Shown: positions 46,953-59,109 of the stretch, one piece after another
Position numbering within the stretch: the stretch's first letter is position 1
Layout of the letters: every line of letters begins with the position of its first letter
Source of the DNA: Atopsyche davidsoni
Lineage: Eukaryota > Arthropoda > Insecta > Trichoptera > Hydrobiosidae
Reading direction: 5' to 3'
Assembly: GCA_022113835.1 (NCBI GenBank)
Contig: JAILWY010000004.1
Coordinates: 6,389,501-6,453,500, forward strand
DNA: 64,000 nucleotides
The notes under the pieces: model-generated
Seen by the model: the letters and a program-made list of their open reading frames with translations, nothing else
Databases searched by the model: none
What the model was told of the DNA's origin: nothing
Made by a program: the position numbers and the translations under genes

Positions 46953-48209
46953 ATGCCCAGGGTACATAGGCTGGAGCTCAGGGGCAGAGCGACTTCCTGG
47001 AAAGAGACTCTAAACCTCGGGTCGGATGCGCCAAGTATCCTTACCAATGACATATATGTATACAAAGACTTCAGCGGTCTAAAACGGAGAGATAAAACTA
47101 AAAAGAAAAACACCAGGAATAAAAACACAGCAGAAACTGAAAAAATCGTCAAATTTGAGCAAAAGGATATTACTACACATAGTCTTCAAGAAGATATAGA
47201 AAGTGCTGAAGATATAGACGGAACAGTAGAATTTAAGCATTCTTGTTTGAATGATGGTGTAGTGGAGGTTTTTGAAGATGTCCCGATCGATTCGAATGAA
47301 ATTTCCAATGCAGACGAAGAATTCGATTTTATTTATGATCAAGTTAAAAGTATCAGACCAGTTGAAACTGTCGATGAAGAAGAATTGAACAGCGTTGCGT
47401 GTCAAGTTGAACATATTACTAGTGATTCTGTTGATAAAAAGGAAAAAAAAGACGTGATTGTAGATGTTGAGAAATTAAATGAATATGATCATGTCAGTAT
47501 CAATGAAAAAAAAGGCTTCGAAAACGAAGATCCTGAAAATCTTTACGATGTTGTGAAAGATACGCTAGATCCAGCGGAAATAGATGGAATATTCGAAGCA
47601 AAGTATGTGGAGTTGGAAGATGAAGATAGTGATGCAGAATTCAACTCTGAGGATGAATCTCATGCAGATAGTGCTATTGAGACCTCACATAGTGACGAAA
47701 GCACAGAAAGTGAAGGAGTATATGAAGAGATAGAATTCAATTTAGTAGAATCTACTCCAGAAAGACCTGTACGCTTGTACGACAGGATCTTCTGCGATGA
47801 CCCAAGCGATAACAAGTTGAATACCAGTTATTGCATAGTGGATAGCTACGCTGGCTTGAAGCTGGAAGACCTGGCGGGGAGCGAGAGGGCCGAGGACGCT
47901 GAGGGTCGCAACCCCTACACCTGGTTGGACCTGAGCATGCGCGTCACCTTTAACCTTGACCAAGAGAGGAACAACTTGACGAGCAGTGATGAAGATGCCC
48001 CTTATCAAAGACGACAGAATAAAAGCAACGGTTCTACTCCGAGGAAACTATCCTGTATTTCCATACTATCAGTGAAGAAGGCTCTGCGATGGAACCAGCC
48101 TGTTCCTTCCCTTGCATCGCTGTGCACGACCGTCATAGCCCACAATGTAAATATAATACTTGCTATCGATCTCTATCAAAAAATAGCCTTAATTCTGATA
48201 ATATTTTAA
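46953..48209 (+). CDS. Acidic open frame inside myosin intron 1, function unknown
   Basis: From ATG 46953 (open in the same frame back to a stop at 46926) the frame runs about 418 residues, far beyond chance in this AT-rich DNA. The start MPRVHRLELRGRATSW is basic. Residues about 55-270 are rich in D, E, S and V and probably disordered. Residues about 275-330 (RPVRLYDRIFCDDPSDNK ... SYAGLKLEDLAGSERAEDAE) use GC-rich codons, as do the myosin exons. An AG precedes at 46947 or 46950, and AAT|GTAAAT at 48146 is a possible phase-0 donor that could join in frame to the motor exon at 53668. It could thus be an alternative N-terminal extension of the myosin, as class XV myosins of vertebrates have, or a nested single-exon gene ending at 48209. 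No domain is recognised. Confidence 0.65.
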   Translation: MPRVHRLELRGRATSWKETLNLGSDAPSILTNDIYVYKDFSGLKRRDKTKKKNTRNKNTAETEKIVKFEQKDITTHSLQEDIESAEDIDGTVEFKHSCLNDGVVEVFEDVPIDSNEISNADEEFDFIYDQVKSIRPVETVDEEELNSVACQVEHITSDSVDKKEKKDVIVDVEKLNEYDHVSINEKKGFENEDPENLYDVVKDTLDPAEIDGIFEAKYVELEDEDSDAEFNSEDESHADSAIETSHSDESTESEGVYEEIEFNLVESTPERPVRLYDRIFCDDPSDNKLNTSYCIVDSYAGLKLEDLAGSERAEDAEGRNPYTWLDLSMRVTFNLDQERNNLTSSDEDAPYQRRQNKSNGSTPRKLSCISILSVKKALRWNQPVPSLASLCTTVIAHNVNIILAIDLYQKIALILIIF

Positions 48210-51200
48210 ATCGTTATTTTAACAAATCAGGTTTCTGGATGAGGCAGAGAAGAAAATAAAATAAACTATTGCTTTCAACACTTTTAAACATTATCTATAA
48301 ACATTACATTCATAGCAGTTTAAGATGATAAGCTAGCAAATATGAATATTTATTATTTTAATTTCTTATATATCCCAAATACCGAGCTACTCACTCAAGC
48401 CTTGTAATTTGTCTTATTTTATACATTGCATGCCTTCACCGCCCATCACTGCGTCTCATGCATATTAACACTTAGCCCGGCCCAAGCAAAGTATGATTTA
48501 ATGATACAGCAAAATATCTACCAGAATCTATTTATACAAAATCACAGATGTGGATTTTCTATATTAGTGTATCCATTCATCGAATATTACAACCTAGCAT
48601 AAATCTATAAACACTGTAGTAGTCAATAATATGTAAATTCAGTTATTAGATGATAGCATCTAGTATGCACGCGATGCAGCTATAAAACATTGCGATGAAT
48701 TCCGTTATAATAGCGAACAACTGAGCAGGTGCCATTTTATCGGTTTTATCTTTTAACAGCAATAATAATGCATGTATTTCACATATTATACGCTTTTGAT
48801 GCGTATACGTTCTTAGGTTATCGATGCACACGTGAAACGACGAGATATGTCTGAATCGTTATATCCAACTGCTGTACCGATTAATCTATTTTGCTAGTAT
48901 TTATATTAATATTTTTAACGATGCCGTGTTAAACAGAATATGATCGTATGTTGCCAGTACAATATACAATCAGAGTTCAAACCCACGTTCTTTAGCCTCT
49001 CCGCTGCTTTTCACCTGAAGAACGAGGGGTCAAACCTCAACAATGCTTGCATGCAATCAACAAACTGCGTGCATTTCAAGTGCATTGTGAGATTTACGAT
49101 GACATAATATCGAAATGAAATCGCACTTTCAAAACATAACAAATCATACGCTTGGAAAGCTCTAGATTTTTTAAATACTTTTGATTCAATTATAATACAC
49201 AAAAATAACATTTAGCGTTGTTTGAACATTATATTTTTTGGAGATGCCAACCATGGCATGTTGGCAAAAATAATTGCATTGTAAAAAATATAATAAAAAA
49301 TTCTTGAATTAATTTTTTTTTCTATTACGTATTTTTTTTGTGTCGTTGTTTAAGTTTGCACTTATTTCGTTAACGATTCTTGCGCGTTGCAATTTTTTTT
49401 TTTTAGTTATTTTCTCACGTCTTTGAGTCGTGAATCCTCGGTTGTTGCACTTCTGTTTACGAAACTTGTTTCTTCAACCGCGGCCATCTTGCACTGCTCT
49501 GAATCGAGGGTTCCACCGGATACGAGCGTCTTTCACTTCCTTTTGAGGAAGCCTGAAAACTAAATAAACAACCGTAAGAATTCATTTCATTTCAACAATC
49601 ATTTCAAAACAATTAATACTGAAAATATGTTAACTAAAATAAATTTTATGTTTTAACAATTTCTATTTTGGCCATATCTTCAGAAAAAACAAATACATGA
49701 TAATCATACATAGACCTTCACATTCATATGTTCTGCTTATTGATTCAATTCATTGCTATAAACGTGTGTTTTATTTCTTTTGCACAACTACGTGCATAGT
49801 TTATAATTAATCCGAGGTAAACAAACTCGTGGACAAATTCCAGAACACGTTATTATTCAATCTCATTGAACAGTAATTACGTTATTTAAATTTCTTGAGA
49901 AGATGATGTTACCTCCTTTCAAATAATACACGCACGCACTAGCTTGTATTATTTTATACTATTTACAACGTTTTCTTTCAGTTTGAACAACACTGTACGA
50001 GTGTTAAATAAACACTATTTTTCATGAAAATATACTGAAATCACTCTACTTCTAGATGCTTTACGATCACAAATGAATGCAATTATTTTATCGTATTCCT
50101 ATCAAATAATAAATTATTTGTCGGTATAAATGTTAGATTGCACAAAATTCTTCAGTTGTTAACCCATATTTTAATTAATTGCATCGAATCATAAACTGGG
50201 ATATTTATAAATAATATCTTGTTTATTTATTTTATAAATACCTTTTAATCATAATGTTTTGTGTAGAATAAAAATGGCATGAAATGGAAAACGTGTTATT
50301 ATCTCGAAAAAATTTAAAGCATTTTTTATAACGGAATTCGCTCGTAAAAGTAATTATTTATTTTATAATATTTTTAATTACATTCATACGCTGTATTTCA
50401 TTTTTCATGTTTTATCTTCAGTTTTCTTCTGTTCTAGATTTGCAAATAATTACGGAAGATCTTATCCTGAATCGCAGTAGCCCTATAATTTTTTTTTACA
50501 TAGTAGTCTCAATTTTCGTTTCTTCTCTACTATTTGGAACTCATAGACATCCTTAGTTGATACAAATTATTTTTGATCCAATACAACGTCTACCCAAAAG
50601 TAATTAACATGGTTGTAGTCAAGAGTTAATATGATTTGAAACTGGTTACCCCTTCTCACGGTTGTTTTTATTTTTTATTGCAGCTGTGGATGTTTCATAA
50701 TCCTAGTTTCAGCTTCACTATCACTCACCAGGTGTTGTTTCAATATCTCTCACAATGGACGTTAATGTTTTTCATAAGATATTTCAAGTGTATCTTCGAG
50801 ATGTGATAATCATTAATTATAAAAAAATTGAGGCAGATTTTTGCTGATAAACTGCAAAATTGAATTTTTCAGATGATTCATTAATGAAAATATACAATTA
50901 AAAGTTTATCAACGATTATTCAGTGTATTCAACCTTGCACTATTCTTGATTTATTTATGTAACATATAAGAATGTCTTTCAATAATATTATTGGTGTTTT
51001 AGAAAATTAGTCAGTTTGGTCATAAACTTGACTTATGGAAACAAATCTACGTTATTTTTCTGCCGTAAAATAAATCGATATAAGTTATTTACTTTATATT
51101 TTAATATCATTCGTTCCTAGATCTAAAGTATTTTCATGTCAATTTAGAAATTCTGTACTTTTCAGAATTCAAAAGGAAACTGAGCTTGAACCTGAAACAT

Positions 51201-53667
51201 ACTTAATTATTATACTGTTTCGTAGTAACTCTTATTTTATTATACGACTTACAATAATAACAATCATTCCGTGATTAATGAGTAAAAATCAAATTTCATC
51301 TAACGGGAAATTCACGATCGCCGTCTTTGCTTTGCACGTATTAATTAGTTGTATCACATCATTTTATGATCAAACGCAATATAAATTAATAACAATCAAG
51401 TCGTCAAGACTGCACACATGTAAAATTACGAAAAAAATATTTTATATTAAAGTTTTCATGGTTAGATTGCTATCGAAATTACCACGTAGGCACTACACTT
51501 TTCTTGGTACAAATTTAATACAACGTCTATCAGAAAGCATCTCCGAACTGATGAGTATGTAAATGCAAGTGAAAAGTCGGAGATTGAAAGTGAAATTGCT
51601 TTTTGGAGAAATACGCCGTTGTGATTTTCCTTCCCGTTAATGGAATTGCTTTTATCAGGGCGGCAGCCTTCTGCGTGTGGAACTCAGCTGCATCGATTAT
51701 AAAAGCGAAACCTGCAGAAGGCTTCGCTGGTCATAAATACAGTGTGACCACACACACATAAAATACAATTCTTAAGTATAAGATTATAAACTTATTCCTT
51801 GCTGCGTTTATCGTTTATCTTAGAAGACAAATCAAAAATGTTTTACATACCTTACTTTGATCCCCTGAAATACCTGAAGGCTTGCAAAACATATAATTTG
51901 TAAAAAAAAGTTAACAATATTCTAAACTACTGCATTATATTACAACTCATCACCATATTTTATGCACGGTTTTAATAAAATATCAACAACTAATAATTAT
52001 CAAATCTACTACTGACTCGTAATTAATCTATTTTTTTAATTTTGGGGTAGCTCTATTTCAGTCATAGTTAAATCACTACGCACTCAGGTAAACTTTGCGA
52101 ATTACCTGTATACGCCATCAATTACAAAATGTACGATAGGAGGGGCTCGTGCCTCACAGTTGGCGTGTACAGAATTACAGCAATACAATTTTGATATGCA
52201 TACATTACCGCAAAGAATGTGCGGGTTTCTCGGAGGCGACGTAACTCCGCCGGCCGCGCTCTTATCGGGTCTCTCCTCGATGGCTTTGTGAAAAAATCAG
52301 TCCAGAGTTGGTGGCCGGACGGAGAGCACTCTCCGAGCCAATGCGGCATGCTGTCCCCGCGCACCCCGCGATAGTGCTAGTAAAGGGGTTGTTCGTGGTG
52401 CTGGGTTGTTTGAGGGCTAATTTCAGCTTTATGGGTTACATAAAACTGACTATCTAGCCGCTGTTTACAATGGGGTGGGTGTGTTTGGTTTTTTTTTTTT
52501 TTTTCAATGTGTACTGCGCGTTTAGTGTGTTATTATAAATCGTGAAGTTTATTATTTACTAAAGTGTATTTGTTTAGAGAAAATATTAATATTAGGTGTG
52601 TGCAAAAAAAAGCAGTGTTGAAAGGTTAATTACTAGGAAATGAATATATACGACCGATTGCGTTGCTAATACAAAAGTTTATTAAAAAATCTGTATCCTG
52701 TTTTATAATAAAAAATAATTTTGCGTCCATTTAAATTTAGTTCGTAATTTTCTCTGTTCATATTTAAACATCTAATTGGTTAGTAAAAGCTATATTTACA
52801 CGTACAGTCTAATAAAAAATATGTGTATTAGTTCAAATAATTAATACGCTTTATTTTCGCGTTGGTGTTTAAGGACGTAATAAAAAATATAGAGCGAAAC
52901 AATGTTGTGAAAAAAACGTTAATTATCGGAAAAATGTTCTACGGTATTTGTTCGTGGATTGTGCTTGAAGCTCCGGCATTGAATTTTCTATTTTAGTGTT
53001 ACCATCATGCGCTTCTTTAATGTACATTTCGAAACGGAATATATACAAACAATGTTGCCATAAATATAATAAAGAATGACTTTTTACAACAATCGGGTAA
53101 AAATTCGCAGCAAGCATTTTCTGTTTACGCATTTTGATGTAATTAGATTTGTTTAATGATTATTAAGCATTTTTTTTTATTCAAGTCGCAGGCGAAAATT
53201 ACGTTGCAGCATTCTGTATCAAAGACTCATTTTCTTTAGATTTTAAATTAAAAAAAGCTGGTATAGAGTTGAAGCTGTTGAATGTAAAAAATCAATTATT
53301 TTTCAGTCCTTTGCAAAAACCGAGCTAATCAAAACAACATTGGACATGAATGGATAGAATCAGATTTCTAGTTAGTTAGAAACAAATAAAATTAGATATT
53401 CGGTTAGGAGACTACGATCGGAATATTGATAATTCATAATTGTTGTTTTGATATTGAGTAATATGTTTGCAAACTATTTATGGGTGTATTTACCCGAAAT
53501 AACTTTTTTTTGCTAGTTCCTTGAAGTAGGTATTATGCATATAATATTTTATTGATTTATCGGATGTTTTAAAAAAAAAAATTAAATGTAATTTTTTATT
53601 ATAGAATATTCTTTGATTGTGACACTTTCTTAGTATATGTAATTCTTATGTCTCTTTTCCTTTCCAG
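48210..53667. other. Myosin intron 1, last part
   Basis: This is AT-rich. Exceptions are a GC-richer patch at 49430-49560, an imperfect hairpin near 51664-51725 (AGCCTTCTGC and, in reverse, GCAGAAGGCT), and the GC-rich island at 52230-52400. It ends in a good acceptor TTTCCTTTCCAG at 53667. Confidence 0.5.
52230..52400. promoter_or_regulatory. GC-rich island 1.3 kb upstream of the motor exon
   Basis: CpG-containing block (CTCCGCCGGCCGCGCTC and on) in AT-rich intron. It could be a second promoter or untranslated exon for a motor isoform lacking exon 1, or a repeat remnant. No TATA box or start codon in phase is seen. Confidence 0.25.
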
Positions 53668-54501
53668 CCACAAACATTCACGCTGCAGAGCGGCGAAGGG
53701 AACATCCGCGCACGCCAGGATCTGGGCACCTCCGGCGTGGAGGACATGACCCAGCTGGCTGACCTGCACGAAGCGGCGCTGCTCTGGAACCTGAAGCTGC
53801 GCTACGAGAAGAGCCTCGTGTACACCTACGCGGGCAGCATCCTGGTCGCCGTCAACCCCTACAAGATGTTCGACGACGCCTACGGGCTGGAGGTCGCCCA
53901 GAAGTACAAGGGCAAGCTGCTGGGCGCTCTGCCCCCGCACCTGTTCGCCCTCGGCTCCGCGGCCTACTCGCACCTGCCGGCCCCGCAAGTGGTGGTCATA
54001 TCCGGAGAGAGCGGAGCCGGAAAAACGGAGTCGACCAAGCTGGTAGTGCAATACCTGGCTGCCGTCGCTCCCCCGGCGAGAGGCCAGCCGCTGGTCCCGG
54101 AGCAGATCCTGGAGGCGGCTCCTCTCCTGGAAGCGTTCGGAAACGCGCGGACGGCGAGGAACGACAATAGTTCGCGTTTTGGAAAATACCTCGAGGTGTA
54201 CTTTAAAAACGGTGCCATAATCGGAGCTAGAGTGACGCAGTACCTGCTGGAGAAGTCGAGGATCGTGACGCAGGCCCCTGGCGAGCGGAACTACCACGTG
54301 TTCTACGAGCTGCTCGCCGGGCTGTCGGACAAAGAGAAGCAGAAGTACGGGCTGGTGGAGGCAGACAAGTACTTCTACCTGAACCAGGGCGGAGGTGACT
54401 GCGCTGTGGGGCGAGGCAGCGGAGGCTCCGACTGGGCCTCGCTGAAGGGTGCCATGCAGGTGCTGGGGGTGGGCGAGCTGGAGCAAGACGGCATCGTGAA
54501 G
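53668..54501 (+). CDS. Unconventional myosin XV, second coding exon (P-loop, switch I)
   Basis: It encodes residues 43-320 of the joined protein in phase 0 at both ends (CCAG|CCACAAACA; GTGAAG|GTAAGG). Visible motifs: GVEDMTQLADLHE at the motor start; YTYAGSILVAVNPYKMF; P-loop GESGAGKT (residues 155-162) for ATP phosphate binding; LLEAFGNARTARNDNSSRFGK with switch I NDNSSR (207-212); TQYLLEKSRIV and GERNYHVFYELLAGL; and YFYLNQGG. All are intact, so the ATPase should be functional. The order and wording match the class XV motor closely. The long frame on the reverse strand (315 codons) is a shadow caused by GC-rich third positions. Confidence 0.95.
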
Positions 54502-54575
54502 GTAAGGGATCATTTGCTTATTTACCATTATTCCTAAATATATCACATTGACAGAGTTTCATTACAAATATGTAA

Positions 54576-54684
54576 CTCTTAGAAAAATATCGTCGTGATT
54601 TGTGTGGGATTTGAACCCACATCCCCAAGCTTACATGGCCGGTGCATTACATTGGCCTGGCCGACGATGATATTTTTCTAAGAG
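54576..54684 (-). mobile_element. tRNA-like element enclosed by inverted repeats, about 109 bp
   Basis: The arms CTCTTAGAAAAATATCGTCG (54576-54595) and its inverse (54662-54684, with a 3-bp insertion) enclose a reverse-strand pol III B box GGTTCAAATC (54608-54617) and an A-box-like part. The body matches 29210-29312. A SINE head framed by 20-bp inverted repeats is unusual; it could be a MITE built from a tRNA-like sequence. Confidence 0.65.
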
Positions 54685-54823
54685 GTTCTTTAATAAATTT
54701 TCAATATTTGAAAAAATGTACTTAATCATTATCAATCAATCAATCAAACCTGTATAGGGAAAATCGTTCTTCCTGTGAGACGGTCTTCACAATAATCAAT
54801 AATATGCAAATATGTATATATCA

Positions 54824-55100
54824 GTTGGCTCGTTGATTCAGTAGTTAGAACGTAGATCGAGAGGTTCTCGGTTCGATCCTCGTTCTGGCAGGTGAATCCC
54901 AAACTAATGCCAATGGGTTCACGACTGTTTCAATTTGTTCGAACTCGATTTTTATTGACATTGCATGTGCTGGTATTCTCTATTAAATAATTAGTGCAAA
55001 ATATAGTTTTTCTTTATTTGCGCATTCTGTGCAAGACTCTTTCATTTGAGATGTGGTCAATCCATGGTATTTAATTAGAGTAAAATAAAGTAAAAAAACA
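54824..55100 (+). mobile_element. tRNA-derived SINE
   Basis: The A box lies in TTGGCTCGTTGATTCAGTAG (from 54825) and the B box GGTTCGATCC at 54870-54879. The ends do not form an acceptor stem, so it is not a tRNA gene. A body of about 200 bp follows and ends in an A-rich tail near 55075-55100. Its tail matches 19000-19075. Confidence 0.7.
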
Positions 55101-55448
55101 TAGACATTAAAAGACTGAAACTAACATATTAATCTGAACACGTTTTGTATAGTTTTCATTCTTACTTATCCGTAAAGTTACGCAACTCTAGAAATTTAAT
55201 TAAAGTGAAACTGAAAATCAGTGAACGCTCACAAACTATTAATCGAAAACTATTATCTTTAATTATACTTTACTCCATAGCTTTCACGGCAGTTTCATGA
55301 GACACTCTTCATGAGACATTCAGAGCGTAAAACTGCCCTTGTGCGTGCTAATTTTTTTTTTGCAAATTGAATTGTCTAAATACGTTCCGAAGTAATTGAT
55401 CCACACACGAAACGACGAGAAATATGCAGAAATAATATTACACTGTAC

Positions 55449-55586
55449 GCCTATCGTGACCTGGTGCTCTCGGCAATCGAGCCACTGTACCTTTTCTTCG
55501 ATTATAAAACTACAGTGAGGAAGGACCCAGAGAAAACCATGAACAGACTTCTTCAGTGAGATGGATGGCGCCTGTAGAAGAAGATA
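55449..55586 (-). repeat. Repeat family R-A, partial reverse copy
   Basis: The reverse strand reads ATCTCACTGAAGAAGTCTGT, then CATGGTTTTCTCTGGGTCCT, then AGTTTTATAATCGAAGAAAA and GGTACAGTGG. This follows the order of 22676-22965. Confidence 0.6.
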
Positions 55587-57819
55587 TAATATACACAATA
55601 TAACCTCAAGGAAAATCATGCAGATTAATTAAATATTTAGCAGTAATCATTATTCAAATGAACTCGTTGAGAATTCAGCTACAAACTAAACAACATCACC
55701 GATTCATTTAAACGCTTGCATAGCCTTTATTTATTAGTAAATAAATTACTTCATTCGAAACTTGTTCAATGTTGTATTTTACAACCGGAAGAAACGCGCG
55801 GTGATTTTTTAGAAATACTTATCTTTTTGAACATCAACTAATACGTTCAACTCGTCTACCACTAGGAACGGAGTTAGGAAAGATTTATTTTTTATAGCTG
55901 TGGCAATTCTTCTCGTTTTGGTTGATGCATAAATGCAAGCAATTCGAATGTACTGTGAAATAGCTCTGCCTATCTTGTATATACTCATATCTATTTGATA
56001 TAATAAAAATAATCCATCGTGATATGTTGCAGTGCTATTTTCAAACTGAAATCATCTTGAACAATATTCTACAGTTATTCACACAAAGTTACGAGTAATG
56101 CTGATTTGTCAAATGAATATAAGACGTCGCCTTCTCTTAATTTTTTAACAGAAAAAATTAAGTTTAATCATTCTTATATTGTTCATGCAAGAATTTATTC
56201 ATCACTTGATGTTTTTACTTTCTTGAATCTTATTACTAATACTCTGCTCCATTAACTCCATAGATACATTGTTGTCCAAGGTATTCATTATTTTATTGTT
56301 ACCCAGTACGGATAGTTTAGTAATATTGAAAAGTTTTGAAAAACACCCTAAATTTTTAACTAGTATGTTCCAAATTACTCACATTTCTAATGAAAAGGAT
56401 TATGTATCTTCTTGTTTCTGCTGGTTTTATTTTTTCAAGATGACTTCATGTGTTTGATATCTTCATGTAACGGTACTCTTCCAGTTCCTGAAATTCAGGA
56501 TGGACAGGTTGCGACTGTTGACCCGCCGTACAATTTTCAGCCTGTCATGCGTTTGCATAAATTGAGAACCTTCATAATAAACTCGCTTATTATGTGAACA
56601 CGTCTTATCCGCACATCTTATTTTCCGCGTGAAACCATTCATACTTTACACATATTTCTGATTTAAATTCGCATTAATCCAGATAGTAATCTTTTTGCTC
56701 TTTCTTTTACTTGTTTCTTATCAGACTCTAGACTGTTGCGTTCAAACCGAATTTTACTAGAAAATTTATTAAATATAGATTAGAGATTGTGATACTCGCA
56801 AATTTGATATTGCAAGATTTTTTTTTCACTTCCAGTCTTTAGATCAAAATCATTACCTGCATTTGTAATTTGGAAAGTCAAATTTTAATTATTTTTTTAT
56901 ACATACACGCTCAAAACATAGAGTTTTTGATTTTCTGAAAGCTCAAATTCTATCTAAATAAAAATACTCAATAAACTTATCAAACCTAATTTACTAGCAT
57001 AAAGTAAAGATAATAATTAAGGGTATTGCGTTGATTTGGTTTTATGGGTTTTAGGCTTAAAGTTTTCAGTCCTTTCAAAATTCCTGAAAATGGTTTCAGC
57101 ACGAAGACTGAAACGTTTGAGAACAAAAAAAAAAAATTAAGTGACTATAGTCTGATGATCGAGAAAAATAATTTGTTGATATTATAAAAATGGTAATTCC
57201 TAAAATAGGCTACGTTTTTCGACACTTTCATTGAGTTATGTATTTGCATAATAGCTCAATGTTCTCAACTCATTATGCTAATCAAAATATACGCGAGCGC
57301 CCAGCGTAATATTTGTAGATTTAAGTAATGTTACTTTACATACCCGCTATTTTAAATAACTTCATCGTCGAGTACGAAAAATCACAGCTTAATTATTTTA
57401 ATGAAACACGTTGTAGGCATTCGTTGAAACATCTGAAATACCGCCTTGTGGTTGAGCGATTAACACACATGCTTACAGACGGCGGTGTCGCGATATAGCT
57501 ATTAACAATTTTATTTGTTAAAATGATTGTAAATTTTCTCCAGATTCAATCACAGTTTTTCTGTATACAATAAGTCAAATGACTGAAATATTGTTGCAAA
57601 TTTCTCTTTCGTTTGCGGTCTCCTACTTCTCATGCAGATTACTTGAACTTGAATATATTCCGCAGGGATTTTTTGGACACTCAGTAATGACAAAATCGTA
57701 CATCTCAATAATGATGACAGCGATGATATTTTCTCGAGTCCTGGTGACGATCTTCTTCTCTAACCTAACATCTTAGTGTAGGTATTTGTGTACTAATGGC
57801 AGGCACGTTCTTTTCTCAG

Positions 57820-58088
57820 GTCCTGGCGACGATCCTTCATTTGGGCAACGTGTACTTCCACCGGCGTCAGCTGCGCCATGGGCAGGAGGGCGTGGAGGTG
57901 GGCTCGGAGGCGGAGGTTCGCTGGGCTGCCCACCTGTTGCAGGTGCCTGCTGAAGGGCTGCAGCGAGCTCTGACTGCTCGCCTTACAGAGGCCCGGGCCG
58001 AGAGGGTGCACACCCCCCTGGCCATAGACCAGGCGCTCGACAAGCGAGACGCCTTCGCCAAGGCGCTCTACTCCGCGCTGTTCAACTG
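57820..58088 (+). CDS. Unconventional myosin XV, third coding exon (TEDS site)
   Basis: It encodes residues 321-409 and the first two bases of W410. Acceptor TTTTCTCAG|GTC in phase 0, donor ACTG|GTGAGT in phase 2. It opens with VLATILHLGNVYF, a conserved core of the upper 50-kDa domain. The TEDS position, 16 residues before the DAFAK motif (397-401), is Glu381. An acidic residue there, as in MYO15, normally makes the motor independent of heavy-chain phosphorylation at that site. No stop or frameshift is seen. Confidence 0.94.
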
Positions 58089-58102
58089 GTGAGTACTTAC
58101 CA

Positions 58103-58490
58103 GAAAATTTGAGATTCTTATCAACCACCTAGCTACAAGGAACGAAGCTACATCGATTCCTCGCTTGCGTGTAAAGGTTTTTTCTGGTGATACCCGACAC
58201 CTAACCTGAAGAAGGCATTTAAAAAGAAGTCCTCTTGTTCTGACAGAAAAGCGAGAACAAGAGTTGGAAAAGAGTACTGCGCCGCGTTAGCCGTGGATAT
58301 GAGTATGCAAGAAAATTTGAGATTGTTATCAACTACCTAGCTACAAGGAACGAAGCTACATCGATTCCTCGCTTGCATGTAAAGGTTCTTTCTGATGATA
58401 CCCGACACCTAGCCAGAAGAAGGCATTTAAAAAGAAGTCCTCTTGTTCTGAGAGTAAAAGAGTACCGCGCCGCGTTAGCCGTGGATATGC
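58103..58490 (+). repeat. Tandem duplication, period 208 bp
   Basis: 58103-58310 and 58311-58490 are copies with only scattered changes (GAAAATTTGAGATT(C/G)TTATC start, CCGCGTTAGCCGTGGATATG near the end). The second copy lacks about 25 bp within the first copy's GCGAGAACAAGAGTTGG region. The array begins 15 bp after the exon 3 splice donor. No coding frame is recognised. Confidence 0.85.
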
Positions 58491-59109
58491 GTTCAAACCT
58501 CACTTGTGTCGTGATTATTTATTCAGTATTGTAAGAACCTATTGATTTTTTCAATAGTTCTATTATATTACCCATATACAAAGAAAATTATGATTACACG
58601 CAGCAATTTCCTTCTACACTTCAAGTATTAAAAATTAAATCAGTATGTCGTAGATTTACCAAGAAGCAGACATTCTTAGTTAGTTTGAGTACAAATTCAA
58701 AAAAATGTATATTTATTCGAATACGCATTATAAACGTCAGTTACCTCACATTAACTTCAACATTGACACTAAGAAAGATATATATACAAAATATACGCAT
58801 ACGCACAGTCTGAATTTGCTGTAGATAGACAGACGTAGCATGCCAACTTTCAGATGAATTATTTTATTATAAAGGTGTTTACAAAAGTTACACGTACGCA
58901 CAGTCCGAACACCGTGACGTTGCTGAAGCAAATGCGTGCTTGCAAAAATCGAAATGATCGTTTGGGAACTAGGCGGAAGCGTACCTAATCACAGGGGAGT
59001 GAACACATCGCAGCGTTTCCCGACCATCAGCGGCGGTAATAACGAGGTAACTGCCTCGTCCCCGCCGAGCTGCAGGGCAGGCAATGACGCGGCAGCGGCC
59101 CGGCCACAC

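Larger units (their letters stand above)
54502..57819. other. Myosin intron 2 (3.3 kb)
   Basis: GTAAGG to TCTCAG. It contains the palindromic tRNA-like element, a SINE and a reverse R-A copy entered separately. At 57075-57115 is a diverged CTGAAAATGG...GACTGAAACG motif like those at 9955 and 62825. The rest is AT-rich. Confidence 0.6.

Noticed and set aside
53599..54546. 315-codon frame on the reverse strand opposite the motor exon
   Set aside because: It is a shadow of the GC-rich myosin exon, whose forward frame has all motor motifs.
54824..54895. tRNA gene
   Set aside because: A and B boxes are present but the ends do not pair into an acceptor stem; an A-rich tail and a related tail elsewhere mark it as a SINE.
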